Assembly (NCBI RefSeq): GCF_000226115.1
Contig: NC_016461.1
Span: forward strand, 1,798,001 to 1,862,000
Length of the DNA: 64,000 bases
Direction: 5' to 3'
From: Thermothielavioides terrestris NRRL 8126
Lineage: Eukaryota > Ascomycota > Sordariomycetes > Sordariales > Chaetomiaceae
The notes beneath the pieces were generated by a model. It was not told where the DNA came from, ran no database searches, and was given only the letters and a program-made list of their open reading frames with translations. How positions within the stretch are numbered: the first letter of the stretch is position 1; every line of letters begins with the position of its first letter. A program made the translations under genes and the position numbers. Of the stretch, positions 31,633 through 43,276 are shown piece after piece.

Positions 31633-33542
31633 ATGGCGACCCCTGACGCCGGTGGCCCGAGCCGGCAACCTAGCACGCCCGTCGAGGCGGGCCGCGGCGC
31701 CCCCCCCGGTTTAGTGTGTCGATGGCGGACCGCACGGTACCACGATCAGGAATGCTCGCGATACTTCGACTGTCCTTCCCACCTCGTTGAGCGAGCGTTA
31801 TCAGACAGCGGAGAAGGTGGGCATGAGGAGGGGGAAGATATGGAATCCGACGGCGACCATCTCCGTCCAGACCCCGGCGCTGTTTCTCCGTTATCTGGAG
31901 ATGGGGACGAGGATGTCCGCGACCAAAGGGTTCCCTCCCCCGCGGCCGCGGCCGCGGCCCCGGCTCGTGAAGCCGTAAATGTGTCTCTGGGAGGCCGCAG
32001 GACATCAGAAGGGTTGGTCCCCGAACGAGAAACGCCCGCCGAGAGTACAAACCAACCGGGCTTATCCATCGCTACCGCGCCTTTGCAGTCCCCGGGGGGT
32101 CTCGGCTTGGGAAGACCGGAGGCGGACCGAAGCGGAAGCGGCAACGGCATGGGTGGGGTCTCTGAACCCCCGGACCCCGCATCCATGCGGAGAGGCAGTG
32201 GAGCCTTCATGGGACTCCAGCCTGCCAGACCGCCGGCCACGGGACCCGTCTCACCAACGAGCCCGGTGCCGGGGATCTCTCCCTTCCTGTCGACGCCGGG
32301 CGAGCGCTCCGGCCAGCCCGAGATAGCGCTGCCGAGATGGCAGCCGGATTCTGAAGCCACCCATTGCCCAATTTGTGGCACGCAGTTCAGTTTCTTGGTT
32401 AGGAAACATCACTGCCGGTGAGTGAATTTTGCGTGGCTGTGGGAAGCAGCGGAAAAAGGCTTACGTTCGACTGCAGGAAATGTGGCCGCGTTGTCTGCAA
32501 CTCGTGCTCGCCACACCGCATTACTATTCCGTACCAGTACATTGTCCAACCGCCAGGAACGCCCCGCCCTGTGGCTCCGAGTCCTTCTTTCTCCCTTCTT
32601 GACAGCCAGGGCTGGTACCCCGGCTTCGGCGGTGGTGAGAAGGTCCGGCTATGCAATCCCTGCGTCCCGGACCCCAACACGGCCCCGCCTCGAGGCGAGC
32701 CATCAAGGTCGCAGCCCGTCGTCAACCCGCCGGCGCAGACCGATAGCAACGCTGCTGGCAACAGGTGGAGCTTTTATACCGCTATAGGGTTCCCGAACGA
32801 CGTTCAGGTGAGGAGCCGAAGCGTTACTGTCGTATGTCGGCTTTTCATGCTTCGCTTGTTCTTGGATATGGCTGACTTCTAATCAAAGGGGCATCAGCCG
32901 GCTGGGCCATCTTCCCGCCCACCATTCCCAGGTGGATCTCGCGTCGCCTGGGGTACGCCGCCGGCATATTATCGGCCGCCTCCAACCTCTCATCCCCCCA
33001 ATATTTTCTCGGGCGGCGCCCAACACTACCGGTCAATGCTCGACGTCGGCAACAGACCAGCCATGGCCGGGCCATCATCATCCTCCGCTTCCGCCGGCAC
33101 CCCCCGCCGGCACCCTCACACCCTGGCCCCTCGGATCCAGATTCCCGAGGAAGATGAATGTCCCGTCTGCCACCGTGAGCTCCCTTCGCGCAGCCTCGCC
33201 AACTTCGAGTCGCTGCGTGAGGCGCACATCAACGACTGCATCGCCGCCCACAGCAGGTACGGCAGCGGAGGCAGCGGCTCGGCGTCGGCGTCATCGCCAG
33301 GCGGGCCCGACATGCTGCCGCCAAGGCCGCCGCGCCGCACGGGCATGTTCCCGTACACGGCGACCGAGAAGGACTGTGTCGACTCGGCCGAGTGCTCCAT
33401 CTGTCTGGAGGAGTTCGAGGTGGGCGTCGCCATGGCCAGGCTCGAGTGCCTGTGCCGCTTCCACCGGGCGTGCATCAACGCCTGGTGGGAGAGGCATCCG
33501 GGCCGGTGCCCGATACACCAGCATGACGGCTTCGGCTACTGA
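31633..33542 (+). CDS. FYVE-RING E3 ubiquitin ligase (Pib1-like)
   Basis: Exons 31633-32417, 32477-32807 and 32889-33542 encode 589 aa. The first intron falls inside the FYVE finger and its removal reads [28 protein letters not shown], with the R+HHCRKCG core that binds phosphatidylinositol 3-phosphate. The long N-terminus is disordered and acidic/Ser-rich. The C-terminus has a RING-type finger: ECSICLEEFEVG, LECLCRFHRACINAWW, CPIH. An additional CPVCHRELPS near 33160 may be a further zinc knuckle. In yeast, Pib1 has the same FYVE-plus-RING layout and acts on endosomes and the vacuole in membrane-protein sorting; orthology is inferred from architecture. Confidence 0.87.
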
Positions 33543-34119
33543 GGTGTATGGGATGTTGTGAGGGTATTTTTGTTCAGGGCGGAGCGCTGGTTTCTGATGG
33601 CGCGTGGCGCATATTCGGGATTGACAGAGTAAGGTAAGGCTGGCGGGCTGCTTGATCCATATTGTGCTGCCGGAGTTTTGGATCGGATGGGCTGGGCATC
33701 GGACATTCCTTCGCGCGTGTGAGAACCAAGCATAGCATGCGAACTCGCAGTTACGGGAGCATGTATTTTTTCCTGCCGACGTGCTCAGTCTTCGTAGAAG
33801 GTCGGCTGGCTACTCACCTCAACACTATCATTTTGGGACAAGAATAGAGACATCGCATTTCTTCAAAATGTAAGAGAGAGGTGCTCGGGTGCGACATGAT
33901 TGGTAATTGAACAAAAATATCGTATTCTGCGTGTTCGCTATGACCAGACTACCTAGGTACTCCCCATGGTAACTAATGCCCATCTGTGCAGACGGAATTG
34001 CTCCTTGGTTCTACAATGCAGGCACAACCCCCCAAGATGCTGAATGGATCTCACACTCCCGAGATAACGCCAAACTCCCAAACCCATACATGATAACCTG
34101 TGGTGGATCGATTTAAAAC
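33543..34119. other. Convergent 3' flanks of the PIB1-like and cytidine deaminase genes
   Basis: Less GC-rich spacer with no recognisable gene. Confidence 0.45.
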
Positions 34120-34426
34120 TCACGGTTGCGCTGCTAGCGACTTTGACGGCTCAGGGACGCCCAGCGCCTGGGGCCCGAAGGACAGGGGTAGAAGCTGGGT
34201 GGTCGTCGTCAACAGAAACATCCCCGGCCCAACCTGACTGACGCAGAGGCAGGCTGTGTGTAGGTATGTACTTACCTCACCCAGCCGCAGCACCGAGAAG
34301 TTGCCGTTCTTGTCGAACATGATGATGGGGATCTTGACGTCGCAAAACTCGCGGAGGCTAATCAACCGGCCGGGTCAGCCCCTTCTTGTTGCTTTCTTCT
34401 CTCGGCGGAAAAAAAAAAGAAAGAAA

Positions 34427-34466
<40 letters not shown>

Positions 34467-34886
34467 AGAGAGAGAGAGGCCTTACCACTGCCGACACATC
34501 CCGCACGGACTGTCCGGCGCATCCGTGTCCGTCGCGACCGCCACAGCCCGGAACCCGCCGCCGGCGTGCAGCCCGTCGACGACCGCGCGCCCGACCGCCA
34601 CCCGCTCCGCGCACGTCGTCACCGGGTAGCTCGCGTTCTCGACGTTGGCGCCGCACACGATCGCGTCGATGCCACCGCCGCCGCCTTTGCCGTCTTTGCC
34701 GACGGCCGGCAGCAGCGCCGCGCCCACCCGGAAGTTGCTGTACGGACAGTAGGCGCGCGCCTTGGCGGCCGTCGCCTGCTCGCGCAGCGCGTGGAACTCG
34801 GCCGGGGTGAGGTTGTGGGCTGCGCAGGTGGTGCTGACGTCTGAGGGGGAGGTGCTGGAGAGGATTGGTGGGGGGGCGGTGGTCAT
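34120..34886 (-). CDS. CDD1: Cytidine deaminase
   Basis: Exons 34886-34486, 34357-34276 and 34194-34120 encode 185 aa. The introns (128 and 81 nt) restore CGMCRQCLREFCDVK and LGELLPLSFGP in frame. The catalytic zinc site is complete: the CAE motif in VTTCAERVAV and PCGMC in DSPCGMCRQ. AYCPYSNFRVGAALL and CGANVENASYP are the substrate-binding signatures. It deaminates cytidine and deoxycytidine in pyrimidine salvage. It is longer than the usual 130-150 aa because of an N-terminal extension and a Gly-rich insertion (GKDGKGGGGG). Intron 1 is almost entirely a pyrimidine microsatellite on the coding strand. Confidence 0.93.
34407..34479. repeat. Purine microsatellite (GAAA)n and (GA)n
   Basis: 73 nt of uninterrupted purines on the plus strand, lying inside intron 1 of the minus-strand deaminase gene, just after its donor. 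Confidence 0.9.
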
Positions 34887-35332
34887 TGTCGGGATAGTTT
34901 TTTTGGTGCTTGGGTGTGTGTAGCTGGATTTTTGGGGGGGTAGAAAGGCAGAGTATGGCGAGGGTCGTTGTGAATGTCCGCCGGTGAGGTCTTCTCTTTA
35001 TAAGTGCCCTTCCAATGGTGGCGGGGTGTGTTGGAATGAGATCAGCGGGGTCGCGGGGAAGGAGTCGGAGCGCGCCGCTGGTAACCGCAACACCCCTGCC
35101 CAGCACCCAGACAGCGCTACCCGACTCTGTTCGGCGTAACTCCGTATCTCGTATTCGACGGCGACATGCTCGCAGGACTGTGTAATGGCAGCGGAATGTA
35201 TGTAGTGTAACAAGTTCCGTATTCCGTAGTCCATACATACAGTACAGTACTGTACAGTACATACATGGCGTAGTGTAAGGTAACTAGCGGGTCCCCACCT
35301 TCGAGGGGCTTTCGCGACCTGGGTTTCTTTGG
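34887..35332. other. Promoter of the deaminase and 3' flank of the membrane protein gene
   Basis: Contains TACAGTACTGTACAGTACATAC-like short palindromic repeats near 35237-35263 and one GTATTCCGTA motif at 35219. No gene seen. Confidence 0.4.
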
Positions 35333-36414
35333 CTATTCCGGCAACTGAGGTAGGTAGCTAAGACTGACTCTTCCCGCTGGCAGTTCAGCCAGTGTCGGCT
35401 CTCGCCGCTCATACGAACGTTGTTGCGCATGCGCCTGCTGCATCTGGGAAGGCCACATGCTGCCCGGGACCTCGTGTATCGCGGCATGGGCTGCGTGATA
35501 CGGAACCGTGCTGTCGACGGCAACTTTGGGCTCTACTTCAGCCTGGGCACCGTTCCTGTCGCTGCCAGCCCCCGCGCCGGTGCTTGTCCGTTTCCGGGCG
35601 AGCAGCCAACCGCCTACGCCGGCAAGGATCACGGCAGCCGTGCCCCCGACGACGCCTCCGACGATTGGGCCGATGTTGGATGAAGATCCAGGCCCGTTGT
35701 TGCTGGGAGCATCCGCCGGTGCCTGAGACACCTGGCTGCCCGCGCTTTGGCTCTCAGTGGGCGAGGCTGAGGTCGAGCTGGCTTGGGACGTGGAGGTGGA
35801 CGCTGCCGGGGTCGAGGTCGAGGAAGAGACCGCCTCGCTGGTGGACGAGGATGTCGTGGACGAGGATGTCGTGCGGGGCGAGACGCCGATGGTTGTGATG
35901 ACGGTCGGCGTTCCTATGGGACTGACTATCAGCTTCGCGGCCGGGAGGAGTTGAGGCCTTGACGGCTGCAACACGCACCTGGAAAGAACAGAACATTCTG
36001 CTTCTTGTCACAGCTCGCTTCCGTCGCCGAGAGAGCGTCGATGCAAAAGTACAGGTCCTCGGTCGTGTTGGGGCACTTGAAGATGCCGTTCCCCCCGTCC
36101 AAGAGGTCGACGCCGTCTTGGATGCAGAAGAGCGGACAACTGGAGCTGCGCCATTGCTTGTCTGTACAGGACCCTCGCACGAACTCGGTCGCCCCGGGCT
36201 TCTGCAGCTCCTCGCCCGTGGCCTGGCAGATGTTGTTGCTTAGGCAGGCGTAGCCTTGCCCGCAGCATGTCGCGTTCGGTGTGTCATCCCGGCATGGCGC
36301 GTCGTTCGGTGCCAGTCGGCCGCTGGGGTAGTAGCACGCCGCCTCGGCCCAAGGCCAGGGCGGGAAAGTTGCGAGGAGGAGCGTAAGCGCCCGGAGGCCG
36401 ATGGCACGCACCAT
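35333..36414 (-). CDS. Secretory single-pass membrane protein with Cys-rich ectodomain
   Basis: Exons 36414-35979 and 35913-35333 encode 338 aa; the 59-nt intron restores LFFPGTPTVITT. It has a signal peptide (MVRAIGLRALTLLLATFP), a Cys-rich extracellular domain (CYYPSGRLAPNDAPC, TCCGQGYACLSNNIC, SCPLFC), a Ser/Thr-rich stalk, a transmembrane helix (IGPIVGGVVGGTAAVILAGVGGWLL) followed by RKR, and a cytosolic tail of about 90 residues. This architecture is common among uncharacterised Pezizomycotina surface proteins and resembles sensor or wall-linked proteins. No enzymatic domain was recognised; function is unknown. An upstream in-frame stretch before 36414 is left out because the signal peptide starts there. 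Confidence 0.8.
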
Positions 36415-36858
36415 CTCGTGTGCAGCTGTCAAGTCTGTGTCACGAAGAGCAATGGGCAGCGCGAGGCACAGCGGACGCCGCGGTCCGCCACATCTACATA
36501 TAGCCAGAGCCGTTTGCTCGACGGCCGCCCTTCCCCATCCGGAACTTCCGCTGCAATCACAGTGTACACTGTGGTCGCTGTGGCATGAAACCAGGTTTGT
36601 TCGGCTTAGCCGCCGTGCTGCCCAAACACGAGCCGGAAGCGGTAATGAGGCCAATCCGAGCATGCCAAGCAACTACAATGGCCGCATCTCTGCGTCTTCC
36701 TTCACCGTGTCAAACTGCAAGGCTTCTGGATAAAGAACGAAATGCCCACTCTCATTGATAATTTATATTCTGGCTTTCCCCGACTCATTGCCGCTGCTCG
36801 TCTCGAGGACGGTGTTGCAATCTCTCGGCCGAGATACCCCTTCCCCTGAGCTCCCAGG
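36415..36858. other. Divergent promoter region, membrane protein gene and GH47 gene
   Basis: Short spacer containing the promoters of two divergently transcribed genes. A GTGTACAC site near 36572 is visible. No gene. Confidence 0.45.
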
Positions 36859-38697
36859 ATGCTCTTCGCCAGGAAAACAGGCCCAGCTACCTTGATCCCC
36901 GGCGTCGCCATTCTCTTCGCGGTTTACTTCCTGTATCTATGGCGTAACGGCGACCGCCTTGCAGTTGCGACGCCAAGGCCGGCGGTGGACGACTGGCAGC
37001 CTCGTGGCCAAGCTGCCTTCTGGAGAAACGTCCCCGTCCACTACCCGCCTTCCTCCATCCGACCGCTTGCCACGGGCACGCCAGTCCGATATCCGCCCAT
37101 CCAAGCGACGGCGTTCCCTGCTCAACCGCAGGACGCCCGCCGCCAGGCCGTCAAGCAAGTCTTTGCCAAGTGCTGGCGGTCTTACCGGGAGCTCGCATGG
37201 GGCGCCGACGAGCTGACTCCCGTGTCGGGCGGCCGCCGCGATCCCTTCGGCGGCTGGGCCGCCACGCTGGTCGACTCGCTCGACACGCTGTGGATCATGG
37301 ATATGAAAGCCGAATTCGCCGAGGCCGTCGCCGCTGCCGAGGCCATCAACTTCACCCACTCCACCCTGGACCAAGTCAACGTCTTCGAGACCAACATCCG
37401 CTTCCTCGGCGGCTTCCTCTCGGCCTTCGACCTGAGCGGCGACGCGCGCCTGCTGCGCAAGGCCGTCGAGGTGGGCGACATGCTGTACAAGGCCTTCGAC
37501 ACGACCACCCGCATGCCCATCACCCGGTGGGACATCCGCGCCGCCGCCCGCGGCGAGAGGCAGGCCGCGCCCGCCAGCGTGCTGCTCGCCGAGATCGGCA
37601 GCCTGTCGCTGGAGTTCACGCGCCTGTCCATGCTGACCGGCGACGCGCGGTGGTTCGACGCGGCGCAGCGCATCGCCGACGCCATGGCCGCGCAGCAGGA
37701 TTCGACCGCGCTGCCGGGCCTCTGGCCGCTGACGGCCGACGCCGCGCAGACGCGCCCCGTCTTCGACGCCGGCTCGCTCTTCACCCTGGGCGCCATGGCC
37801 GACTCGGCCTACGAGTACCTGCCCAAGATGGCCGCGCTGCTCGGCGGCCGCCTGCCGGGCTACCAGGCCATGTACGAGAAGGCCGCCGACGCGGCCGCCC
37901 GGCACAACCTGTTCCGGCCGCTGACGCCGACGGACGCGGACATCCTCGTCGCGGGCATCGTGCACGTCGGCGAGGACGGCAGCACCGAGCTGGAGCCGCA
38001 GGCCCAGCATCTGGCCTGCTTCCTCGGCGGCATGTTCGCGCTCGGCGGGAGGCTGTTCGGCCGCGAGAAGGACATGGACGTCGCGCAGCGGCTGGTCGAC
38101 GGCTGCATATGGAGCTACAAGGCGCTCCCGCACGGTGTCATGCCCGAGACGTTCTACCTGGCCCCCTGCCCTTCGCCGGGAGGAGACTGCCGGTGGGACG
38201 AGGCCGCGTGGAAGCGGGAGGTGGTCCGCCGAGCAGGGAAGGACAAGAAGGAGACCGACGATGACGACGACGACGCCAACAACGACGACGACCCGACTGG
38301 CACCGCAGCAGCAGACGCGATCATCGCGGAGGAGCGGCTACCACCAGGCATCACGGCGATCACGGACCGGCGGTACGTGCTGCGGCCGGAGGCGGCCGAG
38401 AGCGTGTTCGTGCTGTACCGCGCGACCGGCCGGGCGGAGCTGCTCGAGGCGGCGTGGGCCATGTTCGAGGCCATCGACGCGGCGACGACGACGCCGCTGG
38501 CCAACTCGGCCGTGCACGACGTGACGGAGGCCGCGGACGCGGACGGCAAACCGCAGGCGGCCGACGCGATGGAGTCCTTCTGGATGGCCGAGACGCTCAA
38601 GTACTTCTATCTCGTCTTCAGCGAGCCCGGGCTGGTCAGCCTGGACGAATTCGTGTTCAATACCGAGGCGCATCCTTTCCGCCGGTTGGTGAGGTAG
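36859..38697 (+). CDS. Class I alpha-1,2-mannosidase (GH47)
   Basis: A single 612-aa frame. A type II signal anchor (residues about 12-30) is followed by a stem and the GH47 barrel from about residue 92. Recognisable motifs are DSLDTLWIMDMKAEF, ETNIRFLGGFLSAFDLSGD, GSLSLEFTRLSMLTGD, RRYVLRPEAAESVFVLYRATG, ESFWMAETLKYFYLVF and the C-terminal FNTEAHPF, whose Thr coordinates the catalytic calcium. The family trims alpha-1,2-linked mannose from N-glycans in the ER or Golgi. An Asp/Asn-rich insertion (about residues 470-485) is unusual but lies in a loop. Whether this is an ER or Golgi enzyme cannot be told from sequence. Confidence 0.93.
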   Translation: MLFARKTGPATLIPGVAILFAVYFLYLWRNGDRLAVATPRPAVDDWQPRGQAAFWRNVPVHYPPSSIRPLATGTPVRYPPIQATAFPAQPQDARRQAVKQVFAKCWRSYRELAWGADELTPVSGGRRDPFGGWAATLVDSLDTLWIMDMKAEFAEAVAAAEAINFTHSTLDQVNVFETNIRFLGGFLSAFDLSGDARLLRKAVEVGDMLYKAFDTTTRMPITRWDIRAAARGERQAAPASVLLAEIGSLSLEFTRLSMLTGDARWFDAAQRIADAMAAQQDSTALPGLWPLTADAAQTRPVFDAGSLFTLGAMADSAYEYLPKMAALLGGRLPGYQAMYEKAADAAARHNLFRPLTPTDADILVAGIVHVGEDGSTELEPQAQHLACFLGGMFALGGRLFGREKDMDVAQRLVDGCIWSYKALPHGVMPETFYLAPCPSPGGDCRWDEAAWKREVVRRAGKDKKETDDDDDDANNDDDPTGTAAADAIIAEERLPPGITAITDRRYVLRPEAAESVFVLYRATGRAELLEAAWAMFEAIDAATTTPLANSAVHDVTEAADADGKPQAADAMESFWMAETLKYFYLVFSEPGLVSLDEFVFNTEAHPFRRLVR

Positions 38698-39138
38698 CCA
38701 GTCCTTGCGGGAAACTGGAATGCCGAGCAGGGAGGGAGCAAGAAGAATGTACAATTAACTACACCAATGCGACTTTTATCTGGTGAGTGGTAGAATGCGT
38801 AAGTAATCAACGGTGCTGAGAGGTGTGTGCTCTCCAACCGCTTCCCATCTATATCCAAACAGTAAAGAGGTGATGGCCCGTTCCCCGCTGCCAGAATGGA
38901 GAGGCCAACATGGCCATGTATGTATGTACAAAATAAGAAGAGATTTGCTGACGGCAATATGTCGCTAGATATATCAACACGAGAAGTTTTCGAAGATGAC
39001 TTTTGCGCCGTCCATGCCGTTTGTCAGCCAGAAAGGCCGGCGGATGTCTGAGCGCATTCGTAAATGAGACAGAGCAGCCCCTCATCACACATGGCACAAG
39101 AAGCCGCTGCACAGTAGGGCGCAACTGCTGCTCGCCGG
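38698..39138. other. Convergent 3' flanks of the GH47 and ABC transporter genes
   Basis: No gene; contains several short ATATAT and GTATGTA stretches. Confidence 0.45.
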
Positions 39139-42100
39139 CTACCTGTCGAGGGCTTGGTTGTGGCACTGTCACAGCATCAGCACTACAGGTTCGGTTCCTA
39201 ACTTCGTCGCCGCGCCAGTGTCTCGAAAACGTACCATGTGCCAATAAACGCCTTTCTGCTTGAGCAGCTCGGCATGCGTGCCCTTCTCGAGCACTTTGCC
39301 CTCGCCCAGGACGTAGATGATATCGGCGCCCTGGATTGTCGCGAGGCGGTGAGCCACCGCGATCGTCGTCCGGCCCTTGGCAACCCTCTCGAATGCCGCC
39401 TGCACGAGCTTCTCGCTTTCTGTAGCAAACTGTCAGCAAATTAAGACCATGAGAGCAGGGGACGTGTTTTCGCTACTGACCCGAGTCGAGTGAGCTGGTG
39501 GCTTCGTCAAGCAACAACACGCGCGGGTTGCGAATAAGGGCGCGGGCGATCGACAGCCGCTGCTTTTGTCCGCCGCTCAGGCTGACGCCGCGGCTGCCGA
39601 TGTTGGTGTTGTACCCGTCCGGCAACGAGACGATGAAGTCGTGGATGTTCGCGTCCTTGCAGCACTGGTGCAGCTGCTCGTCGGTCACCGATGCCGGGTC
39701 CTCGATACCCAGCAGGACGTTTTCACGGATGGTGCCGTGGAAGAGCGACGGCTCCTGTGCCACCAGCGACAGGAGTTTGCGGTACTCGTAGACGTTGATC
39801 TCTGAGATGTCCTTGCCGTTGAAGAGAATCTGGCCCTTGGAAACATCATAGAAGCGCTCCAGCAGGCTGACGATGGAGGTCTTGCCCGACCCGGACGCGC
39901 CGACCAGCGCGGCGAACTGGCCCTTCTCAATGGTGATGTTGAGACCCTTGAAGATGGACACGTCACGCGTGGGGTACTTGAAGTGGATGTCCTTGAGCTC
40001 GATCTTTACGCCGCCGTCCGTATCCGGGATCCGCTCCGCCCGCGAGATATCATCCCTGATGCGCGTCTCGCGGGCCTGCAGAATGCGATTCGCCGCTGCC
40101 GCCGCCTGCGCAGCGTTGGGGCCGAAACTCATCCACTGGCCTGCAGACTCGGCTCCCTGTATCACAGCCATATAAGTGACCAGGAAGGCCACGGTGTCGT
40201 ATTCCCCGTTCAAGAGCAACTGGCCGCCGTACCAGAAGATGAGCGCTTGGCAGCCCAGACTCACGCTGTCGGCGAAGGCGAAGATCAGGGTGGTCCATCG
40301 GGCTTTCATGAACGCCGCCACAACGTGGCCGCGGAGCAGTCGCTGATAGCGGTCGCAGATGCTTTCCTCCATGACCAGCGCACTGACCGTCCGGAATGCG
40401 CCGATGGCCTCGGCGCCGAACTTGGAGCTCTCCTGAAACACGGCCTCGTTCATGGCGTTGAACTGCAGCTCGTAGCGCACCCTAAAATAGCTAGCAACGA
40501 CGCCGATAGGTACCGTCACGCAAAGCGCGACCAGGGCCAGCTTCCAGCCGTAGGCGAATGAGATGGCCAGCGCACCGATGAGGGAGAAGATGCCGATGAG
40601 CACCATCATGAGGTTGATGCCTAGCAGTTCCTTCAGAGCCTGCGGATCGCTCGAGAGGCGCGCTGTCAGCTGGCCGGTTGCGTTGTCGTCCTTGTCAAAG
40701 TACGACGTCGGCTGGAAGAGGATGGACTCGAAGTACTCCTGTCGATACGCGGCGCTGATGTAACCCTCCAGGCTGGTCGCAACGAGCGTTGTGAGACAAT
40801 AGCTTGCTCCAACGCCGGCAGCGAGAACAGCCCACATCTTTGACCAGAAGGCGGAGTCCTTCAAAATCTCATCCTTGGACGGGGACTGGAATACGCTGAC
40901 GACGTGGGCGAAAAGGTAAGCCTGAAGAGGAACCGCCGCCGCCGCACCCATAGCGCCGACGAGGGCAATGGCATAGAAGGGAAACCGGCTGCGCTGCTCA
41001 GACAAGAGCTTTCCAAACCCGTTGAGGAGGTTCCGATCCTTCCACTTGGCGTCCTGCTTCGCGCTCGCGGTCAGTGACTTGGCCGCGCTCTTTTCGCGCG
41101 CAAGTATGGCGCCAATGTCTTCCTCCTGTAGGTGTTCTCCGTCGGTGTCGTCGCCCAAGGACAGCTTTTGCGCGTGCACGAGGCCGTAATAAACCCCTAG
41201 CTCGTTCTCCAAGAGACTGTCATGAGTTCCCTCTTCGACGACCCGGCCATTCTGCAAGACGCAAATGCGGTCGGCGTTCTTGATGGTGGAGAGCCGGTGG
41301 GCGATGGTGATAGTGGTGCGGCCCTTGGATGCCCTCTCCAGTGCCGCCTGCACGATACGTTCCCCCCGGACATCGATGGCCGACGTGGCCTCGTCCAGGA
41401 TCAGGATCTTGGGCTTCTTGATGATACTCCGGGCGATGGCGATCCGCTGGCGCTGGCCACCGCTCAGCTTAGCGCCCGAGTCACCGACTTGGGTGTCGTA
41501 ACCGTCCGGCAGCCGGTCGATGAACTCATCAGCGAAACTCTCGGCACAGGCCTCCTTGACGAGCTGACGCTTGACGTCATCCGACTCGTTCTCCCACTGG
41601 GTTCCGATCAGGCCGGCCGCGACGTTGTTGAAGATCGTATCATTGAAGAGGAAGGGCTCCTGCTGCACGAGGCCAATCTGTGACCGCCACCACTTGATGT
41701 CAATTTCCCCGAGCTGCTTCCCACATGTAGAGATGCTGCCCTTCAGTTCGACCGGTGGCCCGGTTTCCTCAGCGTCGAGAGGTACCGTAGCTTCCTCGTC
41801 CTCCTCGTCATCGGTCTCTGCGCCGGCATTCTTCTTCTTCTTCTTCTTCTCCTTCCCCTTCCCCCCTTTGTCCTTCTTCTTATCCTTTTCGACGGCCTTT
41901 GCGATCAGGTACTGGTCATGAAGCGTGTACCACCCCTCGATGAGGCCCACGATGGTGCTCTTGCCAGAACCGCTGGGGCCCACAATAGCAGTGTTCAGGT
42001 TGGCGGCAATGCGGAGATTCAGGCCGTTGAGAACCTTCTTGGACGGACGGCTGGGGTAGGCAAAATGGACATCCTCAAAAACGATATCCTGGTCGGCCGT

Positions 42101-43276
42101 GACGTCGGGATCTCTCAGCGTTCCCATGGCGGGTTTGGGGGCGTCAATGACGGCGAAGAATTCGGCAGCAGCGACCATGGCCTTGGAGACGGCGATGAGG
42201 GGAGTCGAGATACGCTCGAGAGAGACGACCATGAGCATGACGGACGTGAGCACGACGAGAACGGTGCCGACGCTATCGACGCGGCCTTCCACATGGGACT
42301 TGGTGCCGTACCAGAAGGCGAGGGCGAATGCGCCGTACAGACCGAAGAAGATGAGGCCGAACTGGGTTGCCAAGAAGGGCGAGCTGAATTGGGCTGCCTG
42401 CTTGGCCTTCTTGACCCATTGGGCATACCGCTGGCTCACGCGGGCCTCGGCACCGCACGACGTGATCATGCGGATGGTGCTGAAGGCTTCCGTGGCAACC
42501 GAGGTGCCCTTGGCATCAGCCTTGGTGAGCCGAGTCTGGCCTTTGATGATAAAGGGCAGGAGGATCGAGAGGACGATGCTGATGAAGAGGATCACGGACG
42601 CCGTCACGAGCGTCAGCGACCAGCTGTAGGTGAAGGCCACAACGATGGCGGTCACGATGGTGGCTAGGAACTCGAGGAAGGTGCCAAGCTTCTCCGAGAT
42701 GCCGAGCTGCAACGTGTTCGCGGTCGAGGTGATGGTGCTGGCGGCAGCGCCCGACGGCATCGAGTCGAGGACGTGAACGGTCTGGCTGAAGAGCGACCGG
42801 ATGTAGTGCAGGCGGATGGCGGCCGACATGCGGATGCCGATGAGGCGGAAGCAGAACTTGTTGATGTAGTTGAGGCCGAAGCGGGCGATGAAGAGGGCAA
42901 AGATGTACAGCGACATGCGGTTGAGCTGCGAGGAGAACTCGTCGGCCGACTGGCCTCCGCCCGGGGCCGTGTAGCTCGTGAAGTTGCCCACCAGGCGGCC
43001 AAAGACCACGTTCATGAGCGGCAGCGTGGTGCCGGCGCCCATGCTGGCAATGGCGGCGGCGGCCATCAGCACGAAGTCCCATTTTGTCGCGTAAGTGAAG
43101 ACGCGGAAGTAGTCGGCCGGCGTGGCCTCCCTCTCGGGCCGCGCCTTGACGTCCTTGACGTCCTTGACATCCTTGGCGGGGCCGTCAGCGGCGGTGGTGC
43201 CCGGCGTCTTCTCGTCGTCGACAGCCGCTGGCGCATGCGCCAGCTTGTCGACGCTCTCAACACTGCTCGCTCCCAT
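39139..43276 (-). CDS. ABCB-type (MDR/P-glycoprotein-like) full ABC transporter
   Basis: Exons 43276-39481, 39419-39235 and 39165-39139 encode 1335 aa. The joins restore TSSLDSESEKLVQAAF and a nine-codon last exon CHNQALDR and stop. Layout is TMD1-NBD1-TMD2-NBD2. NBD1 has GPSGSGKST, LSGGQRQRIAIARS and ILILDEATSAID; NBD2 has GASGSGKTS, LSGGQKQRLSIARA and LLLDEATSSLD, so both sites look catalytically competent. Fungal members export lipophilic drugs or peptides at the plasma membrane. NBD1 carries an unusual insertion of about 55 residues after Walker A, very Lys-rich then acidic (about residues 475-520). The substrate is unknown. Confidence 0.93.

Noticed and set aside
31787..32326. Two plus-strand ORFs (31787-31978 and 31979-32326)
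   Set aside because: Alternate frames of the first exon of the FYVE-RING gene.
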